This document shows, one piece after another, positions 22,376 to 32,553 of a stretch of 64,000 nt of DNA. The notes beneath the pieces were generated by a model, which was not told the origin of the DNA, made no database searches, and was given only the letters and a program-made list of their open reading frames with translations. A program made the position numbers and the translations under genes. Origin of the DNA: Heterobilharzia americana (lineage: Eukaryota > Platyhelminthes > Trematoda > Strigeidida > Schistosomatidae); the NCBI GenBank assembly GCA_944470555.2, contig OX104132.1, positions 1,344,931 to 1,408,930 of the forward strand. Direction: 5' to 3'. The first letter of the stretch is position 1. Every line of letters starts with the position of its first letter.

Positions 22376-23995
22376 CATTATTATTTGTTACTTGGGTTCC
22401 TAGAGGAACATAGGGATTCAGTAGCACGTCTCCATTACACTCTATTCTATTCAGTCTTCTCAACCTCGCGCCACCACTGCCCACTAGCTTTCATTCCTTC
22501 CTCACACCATCTCCTACATCTCACCATCACCTCACACGCCCAACTTCTTGTTTCCCATCTGGGTTCAACTAGAGTGCCTCGACTGGTGCGTGATGTCCCC
22601 CAGTGCTCTTCTCAGTGTACACCTAATCCGTCTCGACTTCCTTCTGCATATTTGTTCAACAGTGGGTTCTTGGTTTCTTCGTCGCCAGCCACAGTTCCTT
22701 GTCACTCATTCTTTCTGGTCGTCTCACCTTCAGTGACGAGTCAGCATAGGTGGCAGTTGCTGATGAATATCTGTAGTTTGTTGGAAATGCCCTTCACAAC
22801 GCGACAATTCTCTCAACCATCACATAGAGACACTGACTCACTTGACTGAATTGGTGTTCAAAATTCGGAAGTTGTTCATGCTCTATGCTGAGTTGAGTGT
22901 AGAAGATGTCCACACTGATTTCAGATTAATACAGAGAGGCCTGTCTTGCTGTTATTCGAATTCTGGTTGGATTTGACATCCTCGTATGTGCCTGTGCCGC
23001 CTATGCCTGTAATTGAGACGATGCTGACTAGACTGGTAATTAGGTGAAAGAGACTGCTTCCTTTAAGCTTCTCCTGTTAGTCGTGATTGGTGCTGGTTGT
23101 TGCTTGGGTATCTTCATCACCTGCATCTTCTCTACATTCACTTGAAGGAAGTACCGTTTTCGCTGCCCTTCCTCTTCTGTCAACTTGTCACTTCTCGCCT
23201 ACAGATCTTCAAGTTTGTGTGACATTAGATATTAGATATAAATCATCATTGTTGGGGAAGTCCAAATCTCCTACTGTGTTTTCATCTGTCAAACAGCGTA
23301 TCCCCCTCTTCTCGCTCCCCACGGTTTGCTGCATGATGCAGTACAGTGCAGTTGACCATAATCAGGAAGATGATTGGTGATAGTAGACAATGTCGTCTTA
23401 CTCCTACTCGTCTTCACTTCAGAGGCATCACTGAGCTTTCCATTGTGTTGTGAATCACTTGGCATGTGGCGTCTTCATATACTTGTTGAATGAGTTTGAT
23501 GGGATTTGTGGTGCTCGTCAGTGTCAAAGCAAGTGCTTAATCAGTTGTCAGTTGACGCTGTTGAATGCTGGTCTTTTCAAGTTGGATGAATTTGAGGTGG
23601 AGTTGAGTTGACTGTTGTTCTGTAGTCTGTTTAGTGATGATGCGCAGCGTAGCGTTGCAATTTGATGCGTACATGATTTGTTTTTCCTGAAGTCAGTCAA
23701 CCAGCGTGTTCCAGTCTTAATTTCGAATCGGGTGCATATTTTAATCTCTACAGGATGATACAGCTTCATATCTTGCTTTGGGTAGACATGGATTGAGGAT
23801 GATTCCTAGTCAGTTCTTGCAAAGACTTAGATCTTTGAGAGTTTTTCAGAGTAGGCCTTCTCTCAATCTGTATATACCTTTCCTTCCTTCATTCTTAACC
23901 TTCTGCGGTAGTGGTGTCCCAGCATCCGTTTTCAGTGCTTCTGTTTGAATTCCATCTGGTCTTACTGCTTTCCTGAAACTGAATTTTTCACAGGG
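22376..23995 (-). mobile_element. RTE copy, longest RT portion on the minus strand
   Basis: Starts on its 5' side (near 23995) with RKAVRPDGIQTEALKTDAG, the KAAGPD-type motif of RTE reverse transcriptases, then LSLCKN, NTLVD, ATLRCASS, and continues to the 3' end at 22376. Frames are broken. Its 22410-23695 part is nearly identical, inverted, to 16119-17405. Confidence 0.85.
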
Positions 23996-24242
23996 ATATT
24001 TATTCACAGCGACTCTAGTGTAGTTACCAAAAAAAACATGTGAACATGTTGAAAACATATACATGCTTATGGTTTAATAGACAGGTGAACAAATACTCTT
24101 TGAATAACTTGTTTATTGAAGGTCCAAATTTAGTTAGTTCTGTACGAATCCATTATTATCCTAGTTTTTTCGGTTAGTTACGGCTCGATATACGCTTAGT
24201 TTTCTTTCAACAATCTTCCTCTTTCCTCTTTTATAAAATATT
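23996..24242. other. Non-coding
   Basis: Nothing recognised. Confidence 0.4.
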
Positions 24243-24560
24243 TAGTTGTTACTCATCGTAGACTGACATCAGTTGAAGGAACAAAAGAAACTTGGGAAGT
24301 TGGAAATATGGAGCATTGGATTCTGACCCAGTGTCTAGCTCAATGGTAACGCGCTGGTCGCGGGACCTGAGGGCTTCCGGTTCTATCCGGTGAGGGCGGG
24401 ATCGTAGGTGCGCACTGCTGAGGAGTCCCATACTAGTCGGGCGAAACAGCTGGCTGTCCAATGCTCCCAGGTTCCTTTTGTTCCTCCAACTGATGTCAGT
24501 CTACAATGAATAACAACTTGAAATATTTCCAAATCCCCACAATTCCCTCAAGAATATTTA
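24243..24560 (+). mobile_element. S2 element, copy with long stem III
   Basis: tRNA-like head (box A near 24333, box B-like ggttctatccgg near 24379), hammerhead, and the 3' segment ending ccaaatccccacaattccctcaa. Upstream 24243-24290 resembles the inverted 3' end of another S2 copy. Confidence 0.8.
24412..24464 (+). ncRNA. Hammerhead ribozyme, near complete
   Basis: Stem I GCACTG/CAATGC (one mismatch), core CTGAGGA, stem II GTCC/GGGC (one G-U), GAAA, stem III CAGC/GCTG with a TG loop, cleavage site TC. All core bases are kept. Confidence 0.85.
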
Positions 24561-24984
24561 TTAGTTAAACCCCCGTATTTCCCTAATTTAGTATCCTAAA
24601 ACTAGCTCTTTTATTGATTAACTCTTCAGCTGACAATTTGTTTTGGTTTCGTTTCTAAATTTCTCCAATTTTCTTTCTCTTTTTTTCAAAGTTTTAATTC
24701 CTTCCTCAATTGGTTATTATAATTTGATTCTAACAAAATATTTAAGCATTGATGTATTGATAATAATAGTATAAGTAAGGGTTAAATAGCTTAGTGTTTC
24801 ATAGATTGTTGGCTGATTTTGTCAATCAGTTTCTTACCATAAGTGAATTCATAGGAAGGGAAGAGGATATCAGGTAAAGATCTTAGGTGATAACTGGACT
24901 ATATCACTAATTGATAGAAATTGGAGACTATAGATTATTGAACTTTAACCCAGTAACTGAATAGTTGACAGTTTCGTTGTGAAA
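24561..24984. other. Non-coding
   Basis: AT-rich; nothing recognised. Confidence 0.4.
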
Positions 24985-25084
24985 CCTGAAAGTCCTTAGT
25001 TCGAACACTAACCGTGTCATGTATGTATACTGTTGAGGAGTTGTATATCAAGACGAAACAGCTTTCTAGTGTTGATAATCAATG
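24985..25084 (+). mobile_element. Decayed S2 unit
   Basis: Box B-like agttcgaacac followed by TTGAGGA, a mutated core, and GACGAAACAGC. Confidence 0.5.
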
Positions 25085-25215
25085 GAATCTAAAACGCATA
25101 TTTCCTGATATTTAGGACTTGTCAGGTAGATGAACCTACATCCCACTTGGACTCTAACTCAGTAGTCATCGCTTTAAACACCAAAGCATTATCCAATAGG
25201 TCAACGAAGTAGGGT
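25085..25215 (-). mobile_element. Decayed S1 (Sm-alpha-like) unit
   Basis: Minus strand reads CTGACAA then GTCC and GAAA with an altered stem II, then the tRNA-like head. Core G is lost. Confidence 0.55.
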
Positions 25216-25217
25216 AG

Positions 25218-25345
25218 TCACCTCTTGCGAACAGTAGGCCAGTGGTAAAATCTTTGAACTGGCTATTCAGTGACGTAGATCTCTTCAAGATTGTAAATAT
25301 ACGCCAAGAAACATGTTGTCTTGATGAATGACATTCAGTCGATCG
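25218..25345 (+). mobile_element. S4-like relic
   Basis: aggccagtggtaaaatc (box A-like) and the following tcttcaagattgtaaatatacgcc resemble the S4 loop and right arm. Confidence 0.4.
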
Positions 25346-25621
25346 CTTCGCAACCTCTAAAATTATATTACTACTGTGGTTCAAGCTTATCATCATGATA
25401 ATATTCAAATGTATAATCTTAATATTCAGATAAGACGATTGTTACTGGTGTTGTGAAGGTGTTGGAAATGATTTACAATCCTGAAGACTGAATAATAAGG
25501 TTAGGTTACAAAAGCTGACTACTCTACGTTATACAAGCTGTTCATCTGCTGCATCTTAAATAGAATATTGAATACTATTTTAATCTTGAAGATAACCAGC
25601 AAGGTTACCTGTCGTACAAGA

Positions 25622-25800
25622 AGTGGCTATCGTGGCTCGGTGGATAACGCTCTCGCGTTTAAAGCGGTCACTTCCGAGTTCGAGTCGCGGTGAGGACAAC
25701 ATCACTCACTAGGAGGCGAGTATGTTCAGCTGACGAGTCCCAAATAGGAAGAAATACGCGTATTGGATTCCACTGCTGGCCACTACCCACTGAGAGATAT
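25622..25800 (+). mobile_element. S1 (Sm-alpha-like) element
   Basis: tRNA-like head with box A-like tggctcggtggataacgc and box B-like gagttcgagtc, then acaacatcactcacta, a hammerhead, and ggattccactgctggccactac. This order matches the known Sm-alpha SINE family of schistosomes. Confidence 0.85.
25722..25780 (+). ncRNA. Hammerhead ribozyme, stem II and site weakened
   Basis: Core CTGACGA (25730-25736) and GAAA are intact. Stem II is GTCC/GGAA (one mismatch), stem III is TACG/CGTA, and the cleavage region has lost bases relative to other S1 copies. Confidence 0.75.
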
Positions 25801-26061
25801 GGCCTGATATCTTGAGCAGTTTTCCAGCATTCATATCCACTGTTCCGAGTAGAAGAGGCTACTTAAACCAATAAATGAGTTACGATACATTTTCTTATGA
25901 TGATACATGGTGATAAAGGATTCGTTCAGCAAACTACTTCATATAAACTTGATTTCTGTTTTTGGTATTTCATGTCTAGAATTGGGAAAAGTAACTGAAT
26001 ATCTAATCAGTTGCTAGGGTGGCCTTAAATTCACTTTGCCTTAGCAAACCAAAGGAGTGGC
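25801..26061. other. Non-coding
   Basis: Nothing recognised. Confidence 0.4.
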
Positions 26062-26175
26062 TTTAAAGACCACTCTAGATACTGCTGAGATAACCAATCA
26101 GCTTTCTCTAGTTTATGGGAAACTTCACTCTGAAATCTGATTGGTTATTTCATAACTTACAAGAGTGGTCTTTAA
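26062..26175. repeat. MITE-like imperfect hairpin
   Basis: Arms start tttaaagaccactct and end agagtggtctttaa; inner arms are gataaccaatcag and ctgattggttatt. Related 'ccaatcag' pieces occur at about 3990, 7600 and 8250. Confidence 0.7.
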
Positions 26176-26429
26176 GTTACTCGGAGATGAGTGGTCAAAC
26201 TGTTCAAAAATGTGGAATGATTCTAAAGATTAACCTAGAAACGTCTGAAGCAGTTCATCATTGTCTCAAAATTGTGTGATAATATTCTCTTCTACATGGT
26301 AAAGTGATACAATACAGGTTGGGTTTCAACATTAACTAATTTCTACATGACTCTGAATGTAGAATGACAGACGCGAATAAAATCAATAACCTGGAAAATA
26401 ACTTTGCTATCGCATGCGTTAACATACAA

Positions 26430-26640
26430 CAGCACAATAAGGTGGGACAAAGTCACTGTACTTAAGTCCAATATAAACAGATAGAGTGAGAGATTGATTA
26501 CTGAATCTTTATTCATCGAATCAACACTCAGCCAGCACATGTAACAGGAATGATGCAACACCTTTCAATACTAGAGATAAGGAAAACTCTACTACCAACA
26601 GGAACAAAGAATTGGAGGTGACAACCATAAAATCTGTCTC
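26430..26640 (+). mobile_element. PLE arm-like relic
   Basis: Includes acagcacaataaggtgggacaaagtcact and aatcaacactcagcc, aligning by eye with the arm at 31978-32392. Much diverged. Confidence 0.45.
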
Positions 26641-26824
26641 TTGAAAGTGATGTGATCTCACTGACATGAATGACGAGCAGTAATAATTTATGCTCAAAAA
26701 GTTATCAAGCTGACAACGATACTGTCAAAAGTAACAAGAAAAGGCAGGTATGAAGTATAGAGAGCCAATCATAGGCCAGTGGGACAGTAGTCGTTAAATG
26801 TGCTACACCTTGAACTGAAACAGT

Positions 26825-27010
26825 TATTTGCAAAATATGCTTCATTTCCTCTTCTGCTTCTTTCTTGATTTGCTCTTTATATGCCTGCTTTGTCGCTTGC
26901 ATTTCTCTTGGCGGAATCCTTACCCATTGCTGGTTATTCCCTATGATTTCTGCCAACCTCTCAACATATACTACTTATATCCATTCTTATCAGCAACGTC
27001 CACTACACTG
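26825..27010 (-). repeat. Repeat X, copy 3
   Basis: Shares ctcaacatatactacttatatcc with copy 2 and the inverse of copy 1. The minus strand has an open frame containing KEQIKKEAEEEMKHILQ, a possible short coiled-coil, but the other copies do not keep it. Confidence 0.5.
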
Positions 27011-27491
27011 TATGCACTGTGTTGTAAATCAAATAAACATATCTAATACGGAATTAAATCACAGTGCCCAAGTTTTACACCTATATTAAGGAGTCTGAGG
27101 ACTTTAAAGGATATCCATTTTTCATTATTGTTTCACTTAAATATTTGTATGTCATCATTTGCTGAGTCTACTGTACAAACATGTATTGAACACCGTTAGA
27201 TTAAAATTATATCGATCCTCACTTATCTTGCCTTGGAGAAAGGTTATAGAAACTAAAGTATTTCCCTGTTTGAGTCAGTTTTCTTTTGGGGTGACTACAG
27301 GATGCATTTGTTTAGTTACTAAAGTTACAAATGACTCCTGTCACAAGTCTTCAGCTGGTAAATGGACTGAAAACTGACCGCGGCAGACAAACATCAGTGA
27401 AATCATGTCTCTTTCGGTAAGCTTTGTTGTAAATGGAAGTCGATAAATTTGACCCATAAAATTCAAAAGAAGGATTGGTTCTAGTTGGCAT
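27011..27491. other. Non-coding or unrecognised
   Basis: A plus-strand frame with FGVTTGCICLVTKVTNDSCHK is open but I see no splice context to support an exon. Confidence 0.35.
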
Positions 27492-27552
27492 ATATGTGTG
27501 TGTGTGTGTGGGAGGAGGCATGGGGAATTAGACAGACAGACAGACAGACAGA
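27492..27552. repeat. (GT)n and (ACAG)n microsatellites
   Basis: GT run at about 27493-27510 and a five-unit ACAG/GACA run at about 27530-27552. Confidence 0.9.
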
Positions 27553-27787
27553 TCAGGTCCAGTTGGTGGGTGGTTTTTTGTCTGCTTTGTGTACTTTGAT
27601 GTATTACGTTGTGCTGTCGCTGGTCTCTGACTTCTTTAGTGGTGTCAGAAGCAGGTATAATATGGCTAACAACGTGCATGTACTTGCGTTATGTGATGAC
27701 AAACAGTTGTACTTCCTTCATCTGGTGTGTAACAACTAGCTCAGAAGTAGCATCGCCTAGGTGACACTGACTACCTGATTAAAGTGA

Positions 27788-28078
27788 AGCATTAGTTGGT
27801 TGGAGGCAATCGACAGGAAGCCCTCGACCTAGGTTCTGTGCTTTTTGGCAGTCGTCAGCAAGGCGTATCTACAACCTCGACGGAACTGATGTCACCGCCT
27901 GAGATTTGAACTCACGTCACCCAGTGTTGTAGTCAGTGAGTTTACCATTAAGCTATCCCGGCCGCGGTTGACATCCTCTAGGACTGGCTTACATGTGTTA
28001 ATTGGTCACTGGAGTGCAACCAATTTCAGGTCCACGGCTTCCTGCCGATTGATTCCAACCAACTAACATCTACTAACC
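27788..28078 (-). mobile_element. S4 foldback element, copy 2, loop reversed
   Basis: Outer sequence matches S4 copies 1 and 3 in the forward direction (gttggttggaggcaatcg..cctaggttctgtgcttttt) and closes with ggcttcctgccgattgattcc. The tRNA-like part (about 27892-27965) reads on the minus strand, opposite to the other two copies relative to the left arm. The right arm is shortened. Confidence 0.7.
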
Positions 28079-28087
28079 TCGGACGAC

Positions 28088-28356
28088 CAAATGGTCGTTT
28101 CCCATCTGGGTTACACTCGGGTGTCTGACCTGGCACGTGAGGTCCCCGAATGGTCTTCTCAGTGCATGCCAAATGCATCTCCACTTCCGTCTTCATATTT
28201 GTTGAGTGATAGGTTCTTGCTTCGTTGGTTCGTTCCCAGAGTTCCTTGTTGCTTATTCTTTCCGGCAATGTGATTTTCAGTAACGAGCCAGTGTAGGCGG
28301 CAGTTGTAGATGAATGTCTGTAGTTTGTTGGAAATCCCTTTCATAACGCGACAAGA
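28088..28356 (-). mobile_element. RTE C-terminal fragment, lacks both ends
   Basis: Minus strand reads GKRPFGRPRLVDVSW at the S4 junction, NKYEDGSGDAFGMH and KGISNKLQTFIYNCRLHWLV. The RTE 3' end is replaced at 28080 by S4 copy 2. Confidence 0.75.
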
Positions 28357-28717
28357 AAAAAAGTCTTACCGATTGATCTGGAAATACGATTTGTCAGGAT
28401 ATCTGATGCTGAATCGTCTTTAAATTATGGATTCATAAAAAAGCCTCTTAAGAAACTGAGCTAATGACTTATTTCTCATGTCTTTCTTGCATATTTTTAT
28501 CAATAAATCGGCTAGGATAGCCGTTTCCGGCAGATGTCTCTCTTAGAAAGTCAAATTCAGCTTGAATACAATCCATGCTACAAAAAATTCATATTCGATG
28601 GCAAAGTAAGTAAATGACATCTCTCGTCCTCATGATTGGCACCCAGCTGTAAAAATTAGTAAGCTGTCCGTATCACTGATGGGTCTTGGTAATTAGCAGG
28701 TCAAGGAAGGGAATTTA
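28357..28717. other. Non-coding
   Basis: Nothing recognised. Confidence 0.4.
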
Positions 28718-29975
28718 TGAGTATTATTTGTCTTTTGAGTTCCTAATGGAATATAGCGCTGCAGTAGCACATACCCATTGCACTCTCTTCTCTCCAGTCT
28801 CTTCTGCATAGCTCCACCACTCCCCACAAACCTTTCATTTCGTCCTCACACCATCGCCTCCATCTCACCCTCCGACACCCAAATCGTCCTTACCCATACA
28901 GGTTCCGCTCTACGGTCTGGCCTGGCCTGTCGCTTGATGTCTCCAAAAAGTCTTCTTACTCGATGTCCAATCCAATCTCATCCATATCCCCTTTCTTCGT
29001 CTGCATATTTTTTGGATTGATCGGCTGTTTGCTGCCACTCCATAGTGAATTCCTCCTTCCTTATTATTATCATTCTGACCATCTCATCTGATCTCATTTT
29101 CAGTATCAGTATAGGGTGAGCATAGGTGACAGCTGTTGATGATGCATGTGTGTAGTTTGTTGGAAATACTTTTCGTAACGTGCCAACTCTCTCAACCATC
29201 ACAGAAGTAAGCACTGAGTTGAACTTGAGTGAACGGTTGTTGAAAATCCGAATGTTGTTCACACCTCATGCTGAGTGCAGTGCAGTGGGGTGCAGTAGAT
29301 CTCCACATTTATTTCAGAATAATGTGGGAAAGCCTGTCTTTCTGTCTTTTCGACCTTTTCTGGCTTTGAACTCCTCATGTGTGCCTGTTCCGCTGCGTTT
29401 AGTTCAGACGGTGCTGACTAGGTAGGTAGGCTGTTGAAAGAGACAACTTGGTTTACAGTTCTACCATTCATGGTGCTTGGTGTTTGATGTTGGTGTCGGT
29501 GTTGTTGTTGGCTGGTTATCTTCATCACCTATGTCTTCTCTACGTTCACCTGAAAGGAGTCCCGTCTTCTCTGCCTTACCTCGCCTCTCCTCTCAACTTG
29601 TTGCTTTTCGCCTGTACATCTTCGAGTTGGTACGACATTACAGTTAAATCGTCAGTGAATTCCAAATCTTCTAGGGTCTTTATCTTTTCATCGGTCAAAC
29701 AGTGTATGCCCATCTTCTCACAGCTCCTCACACTTGTTTCTTGCATGATCCAGTTCAGTCCAGTCGACCACAATCAGGGAGATGATTGTTGATAGTAGGC
29801 GACAACCTTATCTTATTTCTTTCTGTCTTCACTTCGAAGGCATCACTTATCTTTTCATAGTGTTGTGAATTATTTAGGATGTAGCATCATATAGGATGTA
29901 TATGTTGAATGGGTTTGATAAATGTTTGTGGGACTAATGCGTTAGTATTGAAGCAGCTGCCTACCGAATTACTTC
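28718..29975 (-). mobile_element. RTE 3' half
   Basis: Minus-strand copy with LEDLEFTDDLTVMSYQLEDV near 29680-29620, MVERVGTLRKVFPTNYTHA and a diverged C-terminus. The part 29489-29957 is nearly identical to 20034-20502; the rest is clearly more diverged. Confidence 0.85.
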
Positions 29976-30195
29976 TTAGTCAGCGCTTTCAAAGAATGAA
30001 GGGAACAGATGGTTTCAATTCCATCCATGTAGTGAACTTCAAATTTGACTCATAATTTCTGAAATCCTTTATAATATCATCCAGATTGATTATTAAGTCA
30101 CAACTAACGAATACTTCACTTATGTATAGTTTATAGATGTCAAAATGAATAATGGCTTGGATGAGAATAAAATTTTTCAATCTTGACATAAAAGA
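29976..30195 (-). mobile_element. PLE reverse transcriptase fragment
   Basis: Minus strand reads LYISEVFVSCDLIINLDDII then KDFRNYESNLKFTTWMEL and SVPFIL. This has the spacing of the PLE block with YIDD (here YISE) followed by ..FT.E...PFLD. The catalytic aspartates are lost. Confidence 0.55.
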
Positions 30196-30254
30196 ATCTG
30201 TCAATCAAGATCATAATGGGAATCCTATTGCAATCTCATCATCGAAGTTAAATT

Positions 30255-30500
30255 GTACCTCTCATCAGGCGCTCTCTCAGGTATCATGGAAGTAAAATTT
30301 AAGCACCAGGGACTCTTCATTTGAATGTACCTGCTTCCCAGTGAGTGATATTGTTCCCACCAGGATTCGGATTTGGGAGCGATCGCTTCAAACATGAGAG
30401 CGTTATCCACTACACCACCGAGCCACAGCAGACATTTCTTGTGAGACGGGTATAGTTTTTATCATATATGATTGTTTTCATATCATAATGTCATTGATTG
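30255..30500 (-). mobile_element. S1 (Sm-alpha-like) element, hammerhead decayed
   Basis: Minus strand: tRNA-like head with gtggctcggtggtgtagtgg, then tcactcactgggaagcagg, then a remnant of the hammerhead (ATGAAGAGTCC) that has lost the core. Confidence 0.7.
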
Positions 30501-30559
30501 GACCGAATTCATCATTCTCTACTGGCGTATGGGATCCTGTGAGGATGCCTCTATGTTGC

Positions 30560-30712
30560 CTGTGTTTTAAGCCGCTTTTGAAGCGATCGTTCTCGAGTCT
30601 GAGTTCTGGTGGTAACAACATCACTCACTGGGAAGCAGGTACATCCAACTGACGAGTCCCAAATAAGACGAAATGCGCCTCCTAGATTCCGCTGCTAGCC
30701 ACTACCCATCAT
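30560..30712 (+). mobile_element. S1 (Sm-alpha-like) element
   Basis: tRNA-like box B region gagtctgagttctgg, acatcactcactgggaagc, hammerhead and ccgctgctagccactacc. Confidence 0.75.
30641..30696 (+). ncRNA. Hammerhead ribozyme-like, stem I weak
   Basis: Core CTGACGA (30649-30655) and GAAA are intact; stem II is GTCC/AGAC; stem I CCAA against CTAG has two mismatches. Confidence 0.7.
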
Positions 30713-30944
30713 TCTTATATGAATGGTTAAGTAGTGATTTTGTTGACGTAAAGTTATACTCCCTCTATGCCAGAATAGATTATTGATTGAATTTCTATCC
30801 ACACATTTACTGACTCATTTTTCATCTGAATACTTCACTTCATTATAACTTTTTAAGCTGCTCTTCAGAAGGTCTCCATATTCTTCTAGTCAAATTTGTG
30901 ATCGTGATTGTCTCCGTTCATTCAATTTTAGTCTGTTATTAGAA

Positions 30945-31455
30945 ATATCACACACATTATGGAATAGCATCATTTACTGGATAACAAGGTTTTGGATACA
31001 ATTTTATATCCATAGTCGCATTACGCAACTCCACAACTTTAGATACAGTTTATATAGTCCGAATGTTCTCTCCCTCAATCTGATGACATTGGTAGTAGAA
31101 TCTTCCACATTTCCACCATAGGTGCACAATCAATCCTACTACTCCATGTATTCGGTGTTGATTTGATGAGCAAATATTTAATTATCAATCTCTCCATCCT
31201 TTCCTCAATCCTACTAAGTCACATTTTCATACTGTCGCTCTATCCCACTCCATTGTGTGACTGATTGTGTGTAACTGTGTGCAGAGGTATTGTCAGACGA
31301 CATTTTTCTCTACATTTCCTAGCTTATTACGATCTACTAATCTATATTTAGCTAAGCTGTTATGCTGTATGATTCTAATCTTCTCTGACTCGTCGACTAC
31401 TTTGACTTATCTATATAGTTGACTTTGTAATCATTGCAAGGGATTTGGTGAACCA
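30945..31455 (-). mobile_element. PLE LTR-like arm (downstream side)
   Basis: Carries ctatcccactccattgtgtgac and gatttggtgaaccag. It is the inverted partner of 31978-32392 and directly follows the 3' end of the minus-strand PLE frame. Confidence 0.75.
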
Positions 31456-31457
31456 GA

Positions 31458-31970
31458 TCATTTTGTCTTCCAATTTCGAATGAATTCATTGATAAATTTA
31501 GGTACTCTTGTCTTGCAGTGTCTAGTTTTTTGTCGTAGATTTTCTGCCCCGTCCGTAGGCTTTTTCGCCCTATCACTTAGGTACTTAACTAACCCCACTT
31601 TAACTGAAATGGGGTGGGAAGATTTGAAGTCTATATAACGATTCGAATGGAAAGGTTTCCCATAGATGACACTAGTCTTCAGACTTCCCTCTTGTGTTCC
31701 TTTAATCTTCCAATCCAACATTGCTAACTCACCTTCTTCACCTCCTTCTAAGTTACAGGTAAATTGGATTGCATTCACTACTGAATTTATATGTGTCAAG
31801 AACCTATTGATGTGTTCGGATTTCAGTGCTGTGAACGTATCATCTACATATCGGAAACATATCTGTGGATTGGGACTAAATGTTTGAGGGGCCATCTGTT
31901 CCCATCTATCCATAAATACCTCTGTGACGATAGGGGATATTGGTGATTTTGTGGTCAAATACATAAGTGA
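31458..31970 (-). mobile_element. PLE reverse transcriptase, 168-codon open fragment
   Basis: Longest open coding relic in the window. In order: SPISPIVTEVFMDRWEQ (the SPLSP block), ICFRYVDDTFTALKSEHI with the catalytic YVDD, FTCNLEGGEEGELAMLDWKI (the FLD/MLDW block), VIYGKPFHSNRYIDFKSSHP (the KPT.SNRY..F.S.HP block), then LSDRAK and PKFINEFIRN before a stop. The N-terminal RT fingers and any GIY-YIG endonuclease are missing. It is flanked by inverted arms, as known for Penelope elements. No obvious frameshift, so it is a younger copy than its neighbours. Confidence 0.9.
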
Positions 31971-31977
31971 ATCAAAG

Positions 31978-32392
31978 TAGTCGACGAGTCAGAGAAGATT
32001 AGAATAACACAGCATAACAGCTCAGCTAAATCAACATTAGTAAATCATAATAAGATAAGAAATGTAGAGAAAAATGTCGTCTGACAATACCTCTGCACGC
32101 AGTTACATACAATCAGTCACACAATGGAGTGGGATAGAGCGACAGTATAAAAATGTGACTCAGTAGGATTGAGGAAGGGATTGAGAGATTGCTAACCAAA
32201 TCTTTGCTCATCAAATCAACACCGAATACATGGAGTAGTAGGATTGATTGTGCATCTGTGGTAGATATATGGAAGATTCTATCACCAATGTCATCAGATT
32301 GAGGGAGAGAACATTCGGACTATATAAACTGTATCTCAAAGTTGTGAAGTTGTCTGACATTCCTAATAAACAGACTCTTCGTCTTCTTTGTT
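31978..32392 (+). mobile_element. PLE LTR-like arm (upstream side, inverted)
   Basis: Reverse complement of most of 30945-31395 with few differences (marker gtcgacgagtcagagaagattagaat at the inner edge). Confidence 0.8.
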
Positions 32393-32419
32393 TATTTGGT
32401 TAGACAATCCTTCTTTAAA

Positions 32420-32553
32420 GTTGTTATTCATCGTAGACTGACAACAGCTGTCCAGTGCTCTCAGGTTTCCTTTGTTCCTCTCAACTGATGCCAGTCTAAG
32501 ATGAATAACAGATTGAAACATTTTTCAATCCCCCACAACTCCCTCAAAATTCA
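32420..32553 (+). mobile_element. S2 3' end fragment
   Basis: cagctgtccagtgctctcagg and the S2 3' segment, ending ccctcaaaattcact; it directly abuts the start of the next S2 unit. Confidence 0.7.

Noticed and set aside
22385..22849. A 154-residue protein on the plus strand, also seen inverted at 16970-17434
   Set aside because: It is the antisense of the RTE C-terminal region; its conservation comes from the repeat, not from coding.
27159..27377. Possible Cys-containing exon
   Set aside because: Open frame only; no clear splice sites or recognisable domain.
31080..31105. Hammerhead in the PLE arm (ctgatgacattgg..agaatc)
   Set aside because: CTGATGA is present, but there is no convincing stem II or GAAA box, and the other arms do not keep it.
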